A stretch of DNA of 64,000 nt from Nakazawaea peltata. Its lineage: Eukaryota; Ascomycota; Pichiomycetes; Alaninales; Pachysolenaceae. Positions 27,455 to 36,200 of this stretch are shown here, piece by piece. Within the stretch, counting starts at the first letter, position 1; every line of letters begins with the position of its first letter. The translations under genes and the position numbers were made by a program. Below the pieces are notes generated by a model. That model ran no database searches. It was not told where the DNA came from and saw only the letters and a list, made by a program, of their open reading frames with translations. Location of the stretch: contig BCGQ01000007.1 of NCBI GenBank assembly GCA_001599355.1, forward strand, positions 745,318 to 809,317. Direction: 5' to 3'.

Positions 27455-29167
27455 ATGATGCTAGATGATGATATAGCGATGTCTGCGTGGGGTATAGAAG
27501 AGCCCAAAGAGGTTGGGAGTACCCGGACTTTGCGGCTACTGAGCGAAAGTAGTGTAAGTACTGCCGCCGTTTCCAATGATGAGTACGTGCCGCGGAACGA
27601 CAGTTGGTACACCGAGGCAGAGGATACCGAAGAGGGTGCAGAGGTGGATGATGATTCTTTTTTCACAGAGTATAAAGTAATAAGAGAGAATGGTGTTCTT
27701 GCCGGTGATGCTGGCAATGCTATGTTCACAACGACCACAGTATTGGTGCGATCATGGGAGTTATTGATGATGCTTATTCGATCCAAGGCTACGGCGCTAG
27801 AACAGTTCAATTATAACATAATTACCAGCGAGCTTATTACGACTGATTGTAATTTGAGATTGATATGGAAGCGTGGAGTTACTGAGAATGTTTTAAAAGA
27901 TGATTACACAGCACCTATACTCAAACAAAAGAGTTCTCAATTACTTATGTTGTTGATATCTTTAGTGAGGTACATGGACAAGAACCAGTACAAATCAAGT
28001 CATGTGAAATTGTTATACATAGTTATGAATTGTTATTTGGATGTGGAAATGTCCAATTTACAAATGAGACGTTCTTCACTAATGTCAAGGTTGGATAAAT
28101 TTATCAGTCTTAGCTTTGAGATCGACAATAAATTGCTGCAGATGATCAATATGCTGAAAAATGGTCTTGTCACTTATCTGCAACGGGATAATGTGTTCCT
28201 GTTATTGCAATTGACGGTAATTTATTTGAATAATGAGACCCGCAAGTTATTACCAGTATTAGATTTGTCATGCCTTGAGAAATTCTTAAATGTGTACCTG
28301 ATCAGCGATGATTTACAGCAGATGGATTTCATATGGTCAATAAATTCCACAGTGACATTGGAGCATGAAGAATCAACCAAAACAGATGATAAAGAATTGA
28401 TTAGGAGATTCTTATTGATACGGAAATTCTACTGTTGCTGTTTATTGAGCACACTGGCATTTGGTGTTTATGAGAAGTATGAAAATTCGATATTGAGGGG
28501 CAAACTACAAGCAAAATTCAATGTGGATCTTGAAAAATCACAACTGATTGGAACTAATCTGTCATTGGATACTTTGACCACAACTTTAAACAATGTTATC
28601 AAGAGATTTTTACTGTTCAAAGGGGGATTTCCAACAATGAAGAAGACTTCTAATATTGATGTTCTTGAATTTCAACAAAAACCATCTAATGCAGTATTGG
28701 ATAAGTTAATTAACAGAATGGATACCATAAGTACCAATTTAAGAATCATGAGAAGCGGTCAATCATCAATAACATACGACAAGAAAACATATCAAGATTT
28801 GAAAAATTTGGTTGTATTATACTCCACAATCGAAACAATGAATACTGGACAACATAATAGCCGTCGTGCAGTATCTCAACCGGTAGAATTGAGGAAATAT
28901 AATAATAATATTCAAAGCACAAATAGCAGCAGAAGATCAAGCACGGGCTTACAATTTAGCTTACTTAATCTGGTCTTAGAAGACAACAATTATTTGCATG
29001 AGGAGAGAATGGAGGAGGAGGAGTTGGATACAACGGTTGTGTATCACGGGGGCGACATCTCCGGTAACGAATTTAACGAAACTAATGAAGACGATGATGA
29101 CGAGGTCCTAACCCCCCACGATTTGAGGGCTAAATTAGACCACACTCTAAATAAATTGTATAAATGA
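27455..29167 (+). CDS. Uncharacterised protein, possibly Inp2/vezatin-like
   Basis: About 570 residues from the first in-frame ATG (27455; a second follows at once). The N terminus is acidic (DDDIAMSAWGIEE), the middle is Leu/Ile-rich and probably helical (RSWELLMMLIRSK, FNYNIITSELITTD), then there is a Ser/Asn-rich linker, an acidic patch, and a C-terminal DLRAKLDHTLNKLYK helix. No catalytic motif, clear membrane helix or repeat is visible. The segment after RSWELL and the terminal helix vaguely recall the yeast peroxisome-inheritance receptor Inp2 (myosin-binding family), but this is a weak impression, not an identification. Confidence 0.6.
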   Translation: MMLDDDIAMSAWGIEEPKEVGSTRTLRLLSESSVSTAAVSNDEYVPRNDSWYTEAEDTEEGAEVDDDSFFTEYKVIRENGVLAGDAGNAMFTTTTVLVRSWELLMMLIRSKATALEQFNYNIITSELITTDCNLRLIWKRGVTENVLKDDYTAPILKQKSSQLLMLLISLVRYMDKNQYKSSHVKLLYIVMNCYLDVEMSNLQMRRSSLMSRLDKFISLSFEIDNKLLQMINMLKNGLVTYLQRDNVFLLLQLTVIYLNNETRKLLPVLDLSCLEKFLNVYLISDDLQQMDFIWSINSTVTLEHEESTKTDDKELIRRFLLIRKFYCCCLLSTLAFGVYEKYENSILRGKLQAKFNVDLEKSQLIGTNLSLDTLTTTLNNVIKRFLLFKGGFPTMKKTSNIDVLEFQQKPSNAVLDKLINRMDTISTNLRIMRSGQSSITYDKKTYQDLKNLVVLYSTIETMNTGQHNSRRAVSQPVELRKYNNNIQSTNSSRRSSTGLQFSLLNLVLEDNNYLHEERMEEEELDTTVVYHGGDISGNEFNETNEDDDDEVLTPHDLRAKLDHTLNKLYK

Positions 29168-30174
29168 AAAGAAAAGAGAAAATGATTCGAGTTGCCTAAA
29201 TAGGCAATAATTTCACTGGTCAAAATCGGAGCTTAGCTCCATACAGTAGACTGATAATAAACGGTTTGGATATAACAGGCAACAAGAACCACTTGCATGG
29301 AGCAGTTGAATCAGGGGAGCAGATAAGAGGAATGCCAAGTAAAGATGACGTTTATGATGTCAAAAAAAATACCCTGGAGTTGTAAATGGATAAGATAAAA
29401 AAAATAATATGGGGACTAGGTAACAGCAATAAGAAGGATCGAGATTAACAATAAAAGTATACGAAATGTGTCTTGTGAGGAAATCTTGGTTCCTGTACGT
29501 TGAGATGCCCTACGGCAAAGTTATCTCAAATAGGCATCTCTTCTCACCGCATTGCTTAGTGTATGAAATAAATTAGGCCTCGTGGGTCCCTGCTTAGGTA
29601 GCAAAAACACAACTTTAAAGTGAGAGAATTTTTTTCTTGGTAGCAGTTTTTTCTTCCTTTATTGGTGGAACGGTGTGCCGTATGGTAATGCAGGTTGGGA
29701 AAGAACATTGAAAAAAGCTTAAGTTGGAACGTGAAAGAAGGACTCTACTGAGGCGGGAAATGACCAGGGTTTATAGCAACCTATTGAAATTAGGATGCAG
29801 AAACAATCGAATCTTCAATTTTTTCAACGAAAGAATCAGATTGTTCACTGCTGATCATCCTCCTCATCGACTTACCCATCTACTCGACAATCTCCCCACC
29901 TCCCCTCTACAACCATCCTCCTCTTCAGGGCTTATCAAGGTGCACAACAAAGCAAAAAAACAAAGCACATGTGGGACTTCTTTACCCAATTTAAACTTTT
30001 TTTCTCTCTGCATAAAGCGCATAAGCTTACAGAAAATTTCTCGAAGAGTTAGACCCAGATAAGGCCGCACTTTTCTCCGTAGATATATAAGGGGAATGGG
30101 AGTATGTAAATTTGGAATTGAAATTGAAATTTCCTTGTAGACATACACTTGAAAAAAAAAGAGTAACAAACAAA
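29168..30174. promoter_or_regulatory. GIT1-type transporter upstream region (1 kb)
   Basis: No gene seen. A perfect 8-bp inverted repeat GAGATGCC...GGCATCTC sits at 29502-29509 and 29533-29540. AACGTG (reverse of CACGTT, a weak Pho4-type site) is near 29729, and CACATGTG is near 29968. A TATATAA box lies at about 30085-30091. GIT1 of S. cerevisiae is phosphate-regulated through Pho4, so the first site may matter; this is inference. Confidence 0.4.
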
Positions 30175-31815
30175 ATGGCTACTAGAGATTTGCCAGGCTC
30201 CTTCAGCGAGTTCGCTACCGGATGGGTTTCTAAAGCCAGAAAGGAAATGGTCATCTTACATAGAAATGACCCAACCGCTGAACACATTCTGATTCCAGTT
30301 AAGAGTCTGGAGTTGAACGAAGAATCTCAAGCTGTGCTTGAGCACAAGTTCAAGACCGATGTCAAGCTTGAGAGACTGAAGACCAAGAAGTCTAACAGTA
30401 TCCTTACTATTTTCACTGCTGGTGCTGGTTTGTTCAGTGATGGTTACGTTAATAATTCCATTTCTACTGCCTCGACTTGTTTGTCGACTTTGTATCCAGA
30501 AGAATATCTGAATTCTCGTGCTATCTCCAATGTTTCCAGTATTGCCTTCGTCGGTACTGTTGTCGGTCAATTGACTTTTGGTTATGTTGCTGATTACCAT
30601 TCCAGAAAGGTTGCTATGTTGGTTTCGACTGTAATTTTGATTCTTTTCCTGATTCTTTGTTCTGGTTCTTGGGGAGCTGGTGGCTCCGTCCAAGGTTTAT
30701 TACTGCTGTTAACCCTGTATAGATTCTTCCTTGGTATTGGTATTGGTGGTGAGTACCCAGCTGGTTCTGTTCTGTGTCTGGAGCTGTCCCTGTTAATGCC
30801 AGCTGGTCACAGAAACAGATACTTCTGTTGGTTTACCAACTTTATGATTGACTGGGGATTCGTCATCAGTTCTTTCGTTCCAATGGTCATGTTGTGGATT
30901 TGTACTCCAAAGCATTTGACTCCAGTTTGGAGAGTCACTTTAGGTTTGGGTCTGATTCCTCCAATTTCTCTTTTCTTCTTACGTTTGAGATATGACGAAG
31001 GTGAACAATTCCAAAAATACAGATTCAAGAAGGTCCGTGTTCCATACTGGACTGTTATCAAGTACTATTGGTTCAGATTGGCTGTTGTTTCCATTATCTG
31101 GTTTCTTTATGATTTCAGTGTCTATGCCTTTGGTTTGTATTCTTCTAACATTTTGAATGTTATCATTCCAGATGGTGATTTATACAAGACTTTTGGTTGG
31201 AACGTTGTCTTAAACTTGTTCTACATTCCAGGTGCTTTCTTGGGTGCCATTGGAGCCGATTACTTGGGTCCAAGAGTTTGTACCCTGGTTGGTGTTGGTT
31301 TACAACTGATCATTGGTTTCATCATGGCTGGTTGTTTGGAAAGTTTGGAGAAGCACATTGCTGGTTTCGTTGTTGTTTATGGTATTTTCCTTACCCTTGG
31401 AGAGTTTGGTCCAGGTGACAACATTGGTTGTTTGGCTTCCAAGACAGCTGCTACCCCAATTAGAGGTCAATATTACGGTATTGCTGCTGCCTTTGGTAAG
31501 ATTGGTGCCTTTGTTGGTACTTATATTTTCCCAATTGTTGAGAAGAATGCTGGTGGTGCTGATACCATTCCAGGTCTTCAACTGCCATTCTGGGTTGCTT
31601 CATCTTTATGTGTTTTCAGTTGTTTCTTGGCCTTGTTCTGTTTACCAGCTGTTGACCAAGAGCTGGTTGAAAGAGAAGATCATATGTTCTTGGAATACTT
31701 GGCTTCTACTGGATTTGACATTAACCTTTTGGGAGATGAGTTCCAAGCAAGTACTGATGATTCATCTGATGATATTGTCAGAACTGACTCTGTTACTAGT
31801 GCTGGTAAGTACTAA
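30175..31815 (+). CDS. GIT1: Git1-type glycerophosphodiester/phosphate transporter (MFS)
   Basis: Proton symporter of the plasma membrane that imports glycerophosphoinositol and related phosphodiesters. 546 residues with about 12 membrane helices; the MFS signature RFFLGIGIGGEYPAGS is at about residues 183-198 and the loop-2 motif GYVADYHSRKVAM at about 138-150. The ATG at 30175 is preceded by CAAA, typical of yeast starts. The stretch after GEYPAGS contains four CTG codons within seven (30772-30792); read as Ala these give a V-A-C-A-E-A-S pattern that fits the family much better than Leu. Several fungi have multiple Git1-like genes, so exact substrate is uncertain. Confidence 0.88.
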   Translation: MATRDLPGSFSEFATGWVSKARKEMVILHRNDPTAEHILIPVKSLELNEESQAVLEHKFKTDVKLERLKTKKSNSILTIFTAGAGLFSDGYVNNSISTASTCLSTLYPEEYLNSRAISNVSSIAFVGTVVGQLTFGYVADYHSRKVAMLVSTVILILFLILCSGSWGAGGSVQGLLLLLTLYRFFLGIGIGGEYPAGSVLCLELSLLMPAGHRNRYFCWFTNFMIDWGFVISSFVPMVMLWICTPKHLTPVWRVTLGLGLIPPISLFFLRLRYDEGEQFQKYRFKKVRVPYWTVIKYYWFRLAVVSIIWFLYDFSVYAFGLYSSNILNVIIPDGDLYKTFGWNVVLNLFYIPGAFLGAIGADYLGPRVCTLVGVGLQLIIGFIMAGCLESLEKHIAGFVVVYGIFLTLGEFGPGDNIGCLASKTAATPIRGQYYGIAAAFGKIGAFVGTYIFPIVEKNAGGADTIPGLQLPFWVASSLCVFSCFLALFCLPAVDQELVEREDHMFLEYLASTGFDINLLGDEFQASTDDSSDDIVRTDSVTSAGKY

Positions 31816-31852
31816 TGTTTATAATTATTTAAATACATGTTTGATTTATTGA

Positions 31853-32106
31853 GGTATAGTAGTATAGTATGAGTGCAACCCGTAAGCATAGTAGTAGAGT
31901 AGTAGTATAGTAGTAGTAATAGTAGAGTAGTAGTAGTGTATAGTAGCAGAATAGTAAACTATAGTATAGTATAGTATAGTAGAGTAGTAGAGTAGTAGAG
32001 TATAGTATAGTATAGTATAGTATAGTATAGTAGTAGAGTAGTAGAGTAGTATAGTATAGTAGTAGAGTAGTAGAGTAGTAGAGTAGTAGAGTAGAGTAGA
32101 GTAGGT
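31853..32106. repeat. TAGTA/GAGTAGTA microsatellite
   Basis: About 250 bp of interleaved short repeats of AGTAT, AGTAG and GAGTAGTA, directly downstream of the transporter gene. Long open frames through it on the minus strand are repeat artefacts. It is likely length-polymorphic. Confidence 0.9.
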
Positions 32107-32500
32107 TATGTGCATGATATCTGTAGAATATCTGCATATTATGTGCCTGCTACCCTCCTTAGTAAAGACTCAAACCCGCTTAAACTTTGCGCAGCCTCAA
32201 ATCCTCAAAACTCCAGGACATGCAACGGAGATGCAATGGAGAGCCTTTATGTAAGCTGAGGAACCCCTCCTTAAGAAAAACAGAAAACGTAAGAAAAAAC
32301 TTTGTAGCAAAAAAACTCCCCTTAACAGTGAAAAAAAATTAGGGGGGAGATTTGGAAAACTGCGCGGTTCAGTCAGCTTTTCATTAAAACGCGTTAATAA
32401 AAATAAACAATCAGGAGAAAGAGAAAGAGAAAGAGATAAAGAGAGATAGAGATAGAGGGAGATCCAGAGCGGATAGAAATAGGTACACGAATCATCGATA
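32107..32500. other. Intergenic region, ASK1 promoter, with GA-rich tract
   Basis: No gene seen. ACGCGTTA near 32390-32397 contains ACGCGT, the MluI cell-cycle box bound by MBF in yeast, about 105 bp before the ASK1 ATG. A GAGAAA/GATAGA purine tract follows at 32413-32462. Confidence 0.45.
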
Positions 32501-33541
32501 ATGTCAAGGCAGAGTAATACAAATAATAGAAAATCATTAGTATACACTTCAAGATCCACTTTAGTGGGGAACGCCTTGGATGAAGATGACGTTGATTTCA
32601 ATCAACAACAAACGATGGAGTTGGAGAAATTGGAACAAGAGATCACATTGACATTACAAGACATGGATAGGAATTTGGGTAAATGTAATAAGATAATCAA
32701 TGATAATTTGATTCCGGTAATACAGGAGTATTCTAGGAACTCTAAGAAGTTATGGTCAGGGGCTCGTTTTTGGAAGAATTTCTTTGAAGATTCAGCTAAT
32801 GTTCAATTTAGTGGTGTTGAAGAAGTGAATCTGGGAGAGAATGACCAAGGAGGGGTTGTAGAGCTGGCTGAAGATCAAGATATGGATGATATAGAAGAAT
32901 CTACCACTACTGGAGGACAGAGTATTATAAACAGATATTATAATGAGGTCAATAATAATAATACCACACAGGAATCATCACTGATAGTGAAATCGACTCC
33001 AAAGAGACCGGCAAGAAATCCTCCATCCTCTCCGCCCATTCAATACCATCAAGATGGACCTGTAACGACTACATCAATTTTCACAGCCGATAGACAAAAC
33101 CCTGAAGAAATCAATTTACATGAACTGTACAAGATCACATTGACACCTAATAAAAGACAGAAGCCAGCTAAAAAGAGCATTTTCGAAGACAGTCCTGAAC
33201 TTGAACCACCAAAGATCACTTCTTTATCGCCAGTAAGGCTGAGTTCCGAACATATGGCAGAAGGTGGTGATGAAGAATCTGTTTCGATCCATTTGTCCCC
33301 TCCCAAAACTTTACAATTCCTGAAAGCTCAAAGGAAACAAGATCAAACTCCTTCCAGAGTCATACTGCAGTCAAAGACCAACGATCTCAAAGATATAATC
33401 GGACTGAATGACTCCTCCTCTTTCCAACAGATACCACAACCTCAATTTTCTTTACAACATCCCGCACCTGTACAACTGGTGTCTGAACAGAATCCTTTCC
33501 AATTGACAGAGGACTCCACTAAGCGTCAATCCCCTAAATAA
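32501..33541 (+). CDS. ASK1: Ask1, DASH/Dam1 complex subunit
   Basis: Outer-kinetochore protein of the DASH ring that couples kinetochores to microtubules. 346 residues (yeast 292). The family signature is at the N terminus (about 37-105): a helical segment LEQEITLTLQDMDRN, then NDNLIPVIQEYSRNSK and FWKNFFEDSANV. The rest is disordered, with many SP/TP sites (TPKRP, SPPKT, TPSR, SPK at the end), as expected for a Cdk1 target. A putative MluI box upstream would fit G1/S expression. Confidence 0.93.
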   Translation: MSRQSNTNNRKSLVYTSRSTLVGNALDEDDVDFNQQQTMELEKLEQEITLTLQDMDRNLGKCNKIINDNLIPVIQEYSRNSKKLWSGARFWKNFFEDSANVQFSGVEEVNLGENDQGGVVELAEDQDMDDIEESTTTGGQSIINRYYNEVNNNNTTQESSLIVKSTPKRPARNPPSSPPIQYHQDGPVTTTSIFTADRQNPEEINLHELYKITLTPNKRQKPAKKSIFEDSPELEPPKITSLSPVRLSSEHMAEGGDEESVSIHLSPPKTLQFLKAQRKQDQTPSRVILQSKTNDLKDIIGLNDSSSFQQIPQPQFSLQHPAPVQLVSEQNPFQLTEDSTKRQSPK

Positions 33542-33703
33542 TTCATGTATAATTAAGGTTATGTTTGCAATGGTAACGAAGCGTAGCAAATTATCAAATT
33601 TGAGAAATAAAGGAGAGAAAATTCCGGCGGAAGGATCAATGAAAAGGAGTGAGCCTTCAACCAGGAAGATCTTCAGATATTCAGTGGGAGTTTGAGTTGA
33701 ATA

Positions 33704-34165
33704 ATGGGAAACGCGATGTCGAATAGTTTTGCACCTGAATGTACACCTTTGAAACTGAAGTATGACGACTGTTTCAACGGCTGGTATACTGAAAGTACGT
33801 ATAGAACAAGACTCAGAACAAGGGGTTAATATGGCACATACTAACAGAAGACAGAGTTCTTAAAGGGTAAAAGTGTAAGTTTTCAAGTTATGACAATTTA
33901 AGGAAAGAGACTAACGTATTTAGCTCACTAATGAGTGTGAAGATTTATGGTTTGAATACAGACAATGTATTGAGGTAAGTGATTCTACAGCAGCTATTCG
34001 GCTTCAGGTACTATTTAGCTCAAGTCATCTAAATAATGCCTGACATACTAACCATTCCAGAACCATTTAATTAGCAAAGGAATCAAACCAATGTTAGAAG
34101 AGGCAGAGAAAGACGCTCCTTTCGAAAAAGGAGGTGTCTTGCAAGACAAAGAATCCGACAAATAA
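33704..34165 (+). CDS. MDM35: Mdm35, twin CX9C intermembrane-space protein; four exons
   Basis: Partner of the lipid-transfer proteins Ups1/Ups2 in the mitochondrial intermembrane space. Exons: 33704-33794, 33855-33874, 33924-33974, 34061-34165; joined they give 88 residues (yeast 86). Introns of 60, 49 and 86 nt have GTACGT/GTAAGT donors, TACTAAC or GACTAAC branch sites and AG acceptors. The two CX9C motifs are CTPLKLKYDDC (exon 1) and CEDLWFEYRQC (exon 3); SFAPEC, FLKGKS and the PFEKGG tail match the family. Exon 2 is only 20 nt. No single reading frame shows this gene, so it is easily missed. The reading frame closes exactly, which makes the model convincing. Confidence 0.92.
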
Positions 34166-34294
34166 TTCGTCTTTCTGCCCCTTGTCTGTATATAGAATTT
34201 TTGCCCTCTTGACTGAGGGAAATAGAAAAGCGAAAAAAATTTGCCTTTATTGATTTGTAGATATATTTGGAATTGGTGTGGGAGTAGAGTTGTC

Positions 34295-34918
34295 ATGTCA
34301 CTTGTGGAAGAGATTGGTAGTACTCGTGGTAGTAAAAGAGCGTACTATACGACAGTATTAGAACCTATTGGGGGAGCTCCTGCGCCGGAGCAACCTGCTA
34401 CCAAATCTCAACTGAGATCATCCAGATTTGGGGCAAATTCCACTAAGAAGAAGATCAATTATAACTTTGCCCTGTTGGAACTGCTGGCTCTTGGATTGAA
34501 TAATGGAGAATCATTTGAAGGTGAAGAGGAACTGGTGTCGAAAGAAGAGAAGAAGCTGTTAAAGAGATTCCAAGAGTTGGATAGAGAGAATTACAACGAA
34601 CAATATAACGCCAAATTTGATCTTCCGAAGTTTGCTTTGAAGAACAAAGAGAAACAAACGCTGACAGTGAGAAGGATTCTCGCGTCTCGTAAGCAATTGG
34701 TGAACTATTTAGATGAGAACGAGTCTCAGAACATGAAGAAGTTATGGCCTAGACTCGAAACAAAATTGGATAAAGACAAGCTGCGGGTCAAATTGTCACT
34801 TTGTTCAATCTGTGGGAATAGCTCCAAGTATTCGTGTGTCAGATGTCATACGAGATTCTGCTCGTCAAAATGCGGTAATCTTCATAACGAAACAAGATGC
34901 TCATCCTACATGGGATGA
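34295..34918 (+). CDS. VPS71: Vps71/Swc6, SWR1 complex subunit with HIT zinc finger
   Basis: Subunit of the SWR1 remodeller that deposits histone H2A.Z. 207 residues from the first ATG of the frame (yeast 280). The C terminus is a HIT-type zinc finger (from about residue 168: CSICGN, YSCVRCHTRFCSSKC, NLH, C), with the spacing of the family. The N-terminal part is basic and helical, used for binding Arp6. The first half has several CTG codons whose reading as Leu or Ala changes its predicted helicity. Confidence 0.88.
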   Translation: MSLVEEIGSTRGSKRAYYTTVLEPIGGAPAPEQPATKSQLRSSRFGANSTKKKINYNFALLELLALGLNNGESFEGEEELVSKEEKKLLKRFQELDRENYNEQYNAKFDLPKFALKNKEKQTLTVRRILASRKQLVNYLDENESQNMKKLWPRLETKLDKDKLRVKLSLCSICGNSSKYSCVRCHTRFCSSKCGNLHNETRCSSYMG

Positions 34919-35063
34919 ACAAAATCTACGACTTTGTATTCTATATAGACTAAAAGGAATATTTTTGATTTATTTCATATCTCTTATATCTAATAGGAGT
35001 ATATAACTTTCGTGATAGTGTTTTTGAAGGATTCATTAAAAACGTATGGTGTAATTGATTTGC

Positions 35064-35426
35064 TTAGTGCTCCTTGTGGTGTCTCAAGTGGAAGTAGTAT
35101 TCTAATCCGTAACCCATGAACAAGACACCAAAGGCAATGTGCAAAACTGGGATACCACTGGCATTGTCACCGTCAAAGTACTTGTTCTTGTATTTACCCC
35201 ATGGACCGGACAGCTTTGGGAAGCTGGCTTGGCCTTGTGGCAACTTCTTGTAGAAGGAAACAACTTGCTCCATTCTCTTAGCAGTTGGGTTGGAGCCCAA
35301 GTTCTGGTGAAAAAATTGTTAGTAAACAGCATGGTTTCAATACATCCAAATCATCAAACTTACCTTAGCAGAAGCGATCTTTGGTGGGATCAAAGTGGAC
35401 AAGGAACGTCTAGCAACGAAGGACAT
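35064..35426 (-). CDS. ATP17: Atp17, subunit f of mitochondrial F1Fo ATP synthase; two exons
   Basis: Membrane subunit of the ATP synthase Fo sector. Exon 1 is 35364-35426 (21 codons: presequence-like [16 protein letters not shown]), exon 2 is 35064-35303; the 60-nt intron has GTAAGT, TACTAAC and CAG. The joined protein has 100 residues (yeast 101). STLIPPK, the FYKKLPQG motif, [10 protein letters not shown] and the C-terminal [10 protein letters not shown] match yeast almost exactly; one membrane helix covers about residues 73-90. Codon 52 is CTG (35211-35213), aligned with Ala of yeast Atp17 without gaps. A CCAAT box lies upstream. Confidence 0.95.
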
Positions 35427-35808
35427 CTCTGATAATGATTCAATTGATTGATATCTCGATAGATTCAATTCTATTACTTTATTTACAGCGGCTGTTCTTT
35501 TTTTTTTTGCGTTTTTGTTCAATCTCATTTTTCCTCAAATTTTTTTAAGGGATTCAATTGGCTTGAATTATTGACACGGGAAAAGATAATGACAGATTTT
35601 AGGTAGAGCTATATAGTTAGGGAGGATACTTAAGGGGGGAAGAGGGGGAGGTGTGAAGGGGTAAGGAGGGATGCGGCCAGAAGGAATGGGGCAGATCCGA
35701 GCAAGATCAGTGACGATCTGGTACCTGCTCACTTTGGTAAGCTGAAAATTTGCAGGTGTTACGCACTACACAATCTTATCATACATTTAATCACGCTTTA
35801 TTAGTACA
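35427..35808 (-). promoter_or_regulatory. ATP17 promoter and LSM6 3' region
   Basis: No gene seen. A CCAAT box (plus-strand ATTGG at about 35558-35562), the Hap2/3/4/5 site used by respiratory genes, is about 130 bp upstream of the ATP17 start. Bases 35620-35690 are G/A-rich (runs of GGGGG). The right part is 3' flank of LSM6. Confidence 0.45.
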
Positions 35809-36095
35809 TTATATCGTAGCTTCGCTTATATACAATACATTATTTCCTCTGATGAAAACATCACCGTAATCTCTAATCTTTTCCTTTTCAAAGTACTCCT
35901 TTGTACTTTCCAAAACAATGTTCATATAACCATCTATACTTTGTAACAGACCTAATATATGTTAGTACTCTAATACATAAGCTGACTGACCTTGTAGAAC
36001 GTCTACTTACCATGATATTCAATTCCACTTCTCAACTTAACAATCACTTGACTACCTTTGATTCCTTCTAAAAAGGAACTTGGATCAGATGACAT
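35809..36095 (-). CDS. LSM6: Lsm6, Sm-like protein of Lsm1-7/Lsm2-8 rings; two exons
   Basis: Part of the ring that binds U6 snRNA in the nucleus and deadenylated mRNA in P-bodies. Exon 1 is 36011-36095, exon 2 is 35809-35951; the 59-nt intron has GTAAGT, TACTAAC and TAG, splitting the Gly codon after IEYHG. The joined protein has 75 residues (yeast 86; other eukaryotes about 80). Sm1 motif: VIVKLRSGIEYHG, SIDGYMNIVLE; Sm2 motif: GDVFIRGNNVLYIS. The match to Lsm6 is clear from FIRGNNVLYIS. Too short and split to appear as one open frame. Confidence 0.93.
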
Positions 36096-36200
36096 CTTTG
36101 ACTCTTTGATTACTCTCACCGTTCAATGGGTTCTGTGTCTTCAACGATGTTCCATCATTTTTTCTACGGCACTTTTCGTGTGAGGAAAATTGATATTATG

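Noticed and set aside
31829-32137. Minus-strand frames rich in Tyr, Leu and Thr in the TAGTA repeat
   Set aside because: Low-complexity translation of a microsatellite.
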